Assembly (NCBI RefSeq): GCF_000712595.1
Contig: NZ_JOTN01000004.1
Coordinates: 124,001 to 188,000 of the forward strand
DNA: 64,000 nucleotides
Source of the DNA: Bacillus manliponensis
Lineage (GTDB): Bacteria; Bacillota; Bacilli; Bacillales; Bacillaceae_G
Direction of reading: 5' to 3'
The notes under the pieces are model-generated. The model was not told the origin of the DNA. It saw only the letters and a program-made list of their open reading frames with translations, and ran no database searches. Positions 62,367-64,000 of the stretch are shown here, one piece after another; position 1 is the stretch's first letter, and every line of letters begins with the position of its first letter. The position numbers and the translations under genes are program-made.

Positions 62367-64000
62367 TTAGTTAAGTCGTTCAATGATAATACTTGCGCTA
62401 GTTCCATTTGTTAGAAGGAGTGCGAGACCAGTTACAACGATTTCTAAAGTAGTAGCCTCTTCAGTGGTGAACACAGTATCAAGTACAAGTTGTGTACCGG
62501 CAGATATAAGTGTAACGGGTGCCCCAACAGGATTTCCACCCACTTCGGCAATAATCCCCCCTAATGCAGAAAGAAGGGCTGTGGACAATATAGCTGTAAC
62601 CCTATACGTCCCAGCAGCATTGATATTGAATGTGGTACCGGCTTGAGTAATACTAGTTCCAAATGAAGTACCTGGAGTATTAAATGGAACTGGACTACCT
62701 GCTGTTATTGAAAGGGCTTCTGATTTAGCATTATTTGTTGCGCTTAGAGCAGCAAGGAGGCCGCCAGGAATACCTTGAGGTCCAGTGTCGCCAGTAGGTC
62801 CTTGGATGCCTTGAGATCCTTGAGGTCCAGTATCGCCTTGAGGCCCTTGGATGCCTTGAGGTCCTTGAGGTCCTTGAGGTCCGGTGTCGCCGGTAGGTCC
62901 TTGAATCCCTTCAGGTCCAGTGTCGCCTTGAAACCCTTGAATGCCTTGAGGTCCTTGAGGCCCAATATCGCCTTGAGGACCTTGAATGCCTTTAGGTCCT
63001 TGAGGTCCAGTGTCACCGGTAGGTCCTTGAATCCCTTGAGGTCCAGTATCGCCTTGAAACCCTTGAATGCCCTGAGGCCCTTGAGGTCCTTGAGACCCAG
63101 TATCGCCTTGAGGTCCAGTGTCGCCAGTAGGCCCTTGAAGTCCTTGAGGTCCGGTCTCACCGGTGGGCCCTTGAAGTCCTTGAGGTCCAGTGTCGCCAGT
63201 AGGCCCTTGGATTCCTTGAGGTCCGGTCTCACCGGTAGGTCCTTGAAGTCCTTGAGGTCCAGTGTCGCCTTGAGGCCCTTGAAGTCCTTGAGGTCCAGTG
63301 TCGCCTTGAGGCCCTTGAAGTCCTTGAGGTCCAGTGTCGCCTTGAGGCCCTTGAAGTCCTTGAGGTCCAGTGTCGCCTTGAGGCCCTTGAAGTCCTTGAG
63401 GTCCAGTGTCGCCTTGAGGCCCTTGAAGTCCTTGAGGTCCAGTGTCGCCTTGAGGCCCTTGAAGTCCTTGAGGTCCAGTGTCGCCTTGAGGCCCTTGAAG
63501 TCCTTGAGGTCCAGTGTCGCCTTGAGGCCCTTGAAGTCCTTGAGGTCCAGTGTCGCCTTGAGGCCCTTGAAGTCCTTGAGGTCCAGTGTCGCCTTGAGGC
63601 CCTTGAAGTCCTTGAGGTCCAGTGTCGCCTTGAGGCCCTTGAAGTCCTTGAGGTCCAGTGTCGCCTTGAGGCCCTTGAAGTCCTTGAGGTCCAGTGTCGC
63701 CTTGAGGCCCTTGAAGTCCTTGAGGTCCAGTGTCGCCTTGAGGCCCTTGAAGTCCTTGAGGTCCAGTGTCGCCTTGAGGCCCTTGAAGTCCTTGAGGTCC
63801 AGTGTCGCCTTGAGGCCCTTGAAGTCCTTGAGGTCCAGTGTCGCCTTGAGGCCCTTGGATTCCCTGAGGTCCGGTCTCACCGGTAGGCCCTTGGATCCCT
63901 TGAGGTCCGGTCTCACCGGTAGGCCCTTGGATCCCTTGAGGTCCAGTATCACCGATAGGCCCTTGGACTCCCTGAGGCCCAGTATCGCCTTGGATCCCTT
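62367..64000 (-). CDS. bclA: exosporium collagen-like glycoprotein (BclA type), C-terminal part
   Basis: The gene enters from the right edge; the first full codon in the window begins at 63998 and 543 codons are visible. About 410 residues are collagen-like Gly-x-y repeats, largely [12 protein letters not shown], with GPTGETG and GPTGDTG variants near both ends. The last 130 residues ([18 protein letters not shown] ... [14 protein letters not shown] ... [12 protein letters not shown]) match the BclA C-terminal trimeric jelly-roll domain. BclA forms the hair-like nap on the spore; threonines in the GPT/GDT triplets are the O-glycosylation sites. The N-terminal exosporium-targeting sequence and promoter lie outside the window. 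Confidence 0.92.
   Translation of the reverse strand, partial: GIQGDTGPQGVQGPIGDTGPQGIQGPTGETGPQGIQGPTGETGPQGIQGPQGDTGPQGLQGPQGDTGPQGLQGPQGDTGPQGLQGPQGDTGPQGLQGPQGDTGPQGLQGPQGDTGPQGLQGPQGDTGPQGLQGPQGDTGPQGLQGPQGDTGPQGLQGPQGDTGPQGLQGPQGDTGPQGLQGPQGDTGPQGLQGPQGDTGPQGLQGPQGDTGPQGLQGPQGDTGPQGLQGPQGDTGPQGLQGPQGDTGPQGLQGPTGETGPQGIQGPTGDTGPQGLQGPTGETGPQGLQGPTGDTGPQGDTGSQGPQGPQGIQGFQGDTGPQGIQGPTGDTGPQGPKGIQGPQGDIGPQGPQGIQGFQGDTGPEGIQGPTGDTGPQGPQGPQGIQGPQGDTGPQGSQGIQGPTGDTGPQGIPGGLLAALSATNNAKSEALSITAGSPVPFNTPGTSFGTSITQAGTTFNINAAGTYRVTAILSTALLSALGGIIAEVGGNPVGAPVTLISAGTQLVLDTVFTTEEATTLEIVVTGLALLLTNGTSASIIIERLN
63264..63839 (-). repeat. sixteen identical 36-bp tandem repeats in bclA
   Basis: Sixteen head-to-tail 36-bp units appear identical base by base; each encodes one [12 protein letters not shown] block in the minus-strand frame. 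More variable units of the same period flank them. Such arrays contract or expand by slippage and set filament length. Confidence 0.9.

Noticed and set aside
62367-62588. Separate 73-residue gene at the end of the bclA region
   Set aside because: It is the C-terminal part of the bclA-like gene; the frame continues upstream without a stop codon to the window edge.
63264-63839. CRISPR array
   Set aside because: The 36-bp repeats are contiguous without spacers, and they encode collagen triplets.
62744-63952. Long minus-strand frame of [11 protein letters not shown]-like repeats
   Set aside because: It is the collagen-repeat region read one frame off. The correct frame gives Gly-x-y triplets and joins the BclA C-terminal domain without a stop.

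Overview
The window is chromosomal DNA from a low-GC, spore-forming Firmicute of the Bacillus cereus group. The evidence is the dense set of bcr1-type repeats (about ten copies), the exosporium collagen-like glycoprotein gene at the right edge, the gerP operon, and a gene order that follows the B. subtilis yis-yit-yja-yjb segment closely with B. cereus-type insertions. Several proteins look clearly diverged from B. cereus sensu stricto as I remember those sequences, so I do not name a species. Almost all of the window is conserved core chromosome. I see no prophage, transposase, CRISPR array, rRNA or tRNA gene.

Left part (1-13.3 kb): the 3' end of addA, spo0M, the gerPABCDEF spore-germination operon (minus strand, sigma-K-like promoter), a short Spo0E-type phosphatase gene, yisK, rocD, yisL, an ankyrin-repeat gene, yisN, asnO and a PerR-type catalase gene. 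Middle left (13.3-25.2 kb): an ammonium transporter behind two GlnR/TnrA-type boxes, a membrane-anchored amylase-like protein that has lost most catalytic residues, yitK, yitL (cvfB), prsA, small conserved genes, yitT, yitU, yjzC, CtsR-controlled clpB and yjzD.

Centre (25.2-41.1 kb): yjaU, yjaV, comZ, fabH-fabF behind a FapR-like site, yjaZ, yjbA, trpS with a T-box leader, and the opp oligopeptide permease (oppBCDF plus oppA) with a terminator-containing leader. Right part (41.6-57.4 kb): spx, yjbE, mecA, cls, an S9 peptidase, coiA, pepF, yizD, the small RNA RoxS/RsaE, spxH, yjbI, yjbK, yjbL, relQ, nadK, yjbO and prpE. This run holds several parts of the Clp/Spx proteolysis network (Spx, its adaptor SpxH, MecA; ClpB lies further left) and the (p)ppGpp synthetase RelQ. 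Far right (57.4-64 kb): a RodA/FtsW-like gene, a glycosyltransferase with TPRs, a lone rfbB, fabI behind a strong FapR box, and the 3' part of a bclA-like gene with sixteen identical 36-bp repeats.

The most notable non-coding features are the bcr1 copies (one split cleanly by a different 120-bp repeat, two supplying the stop codon of a neighbouring gene), two copies of that second repeat family flanking trpS (one inside its leader), the RoxS RNA with a Rex-like site, a repeated hairpin element near yjzC and pepF, and a possible short RNA upstream of yjzC. I did not find a convincing wholly new multi-gene system.
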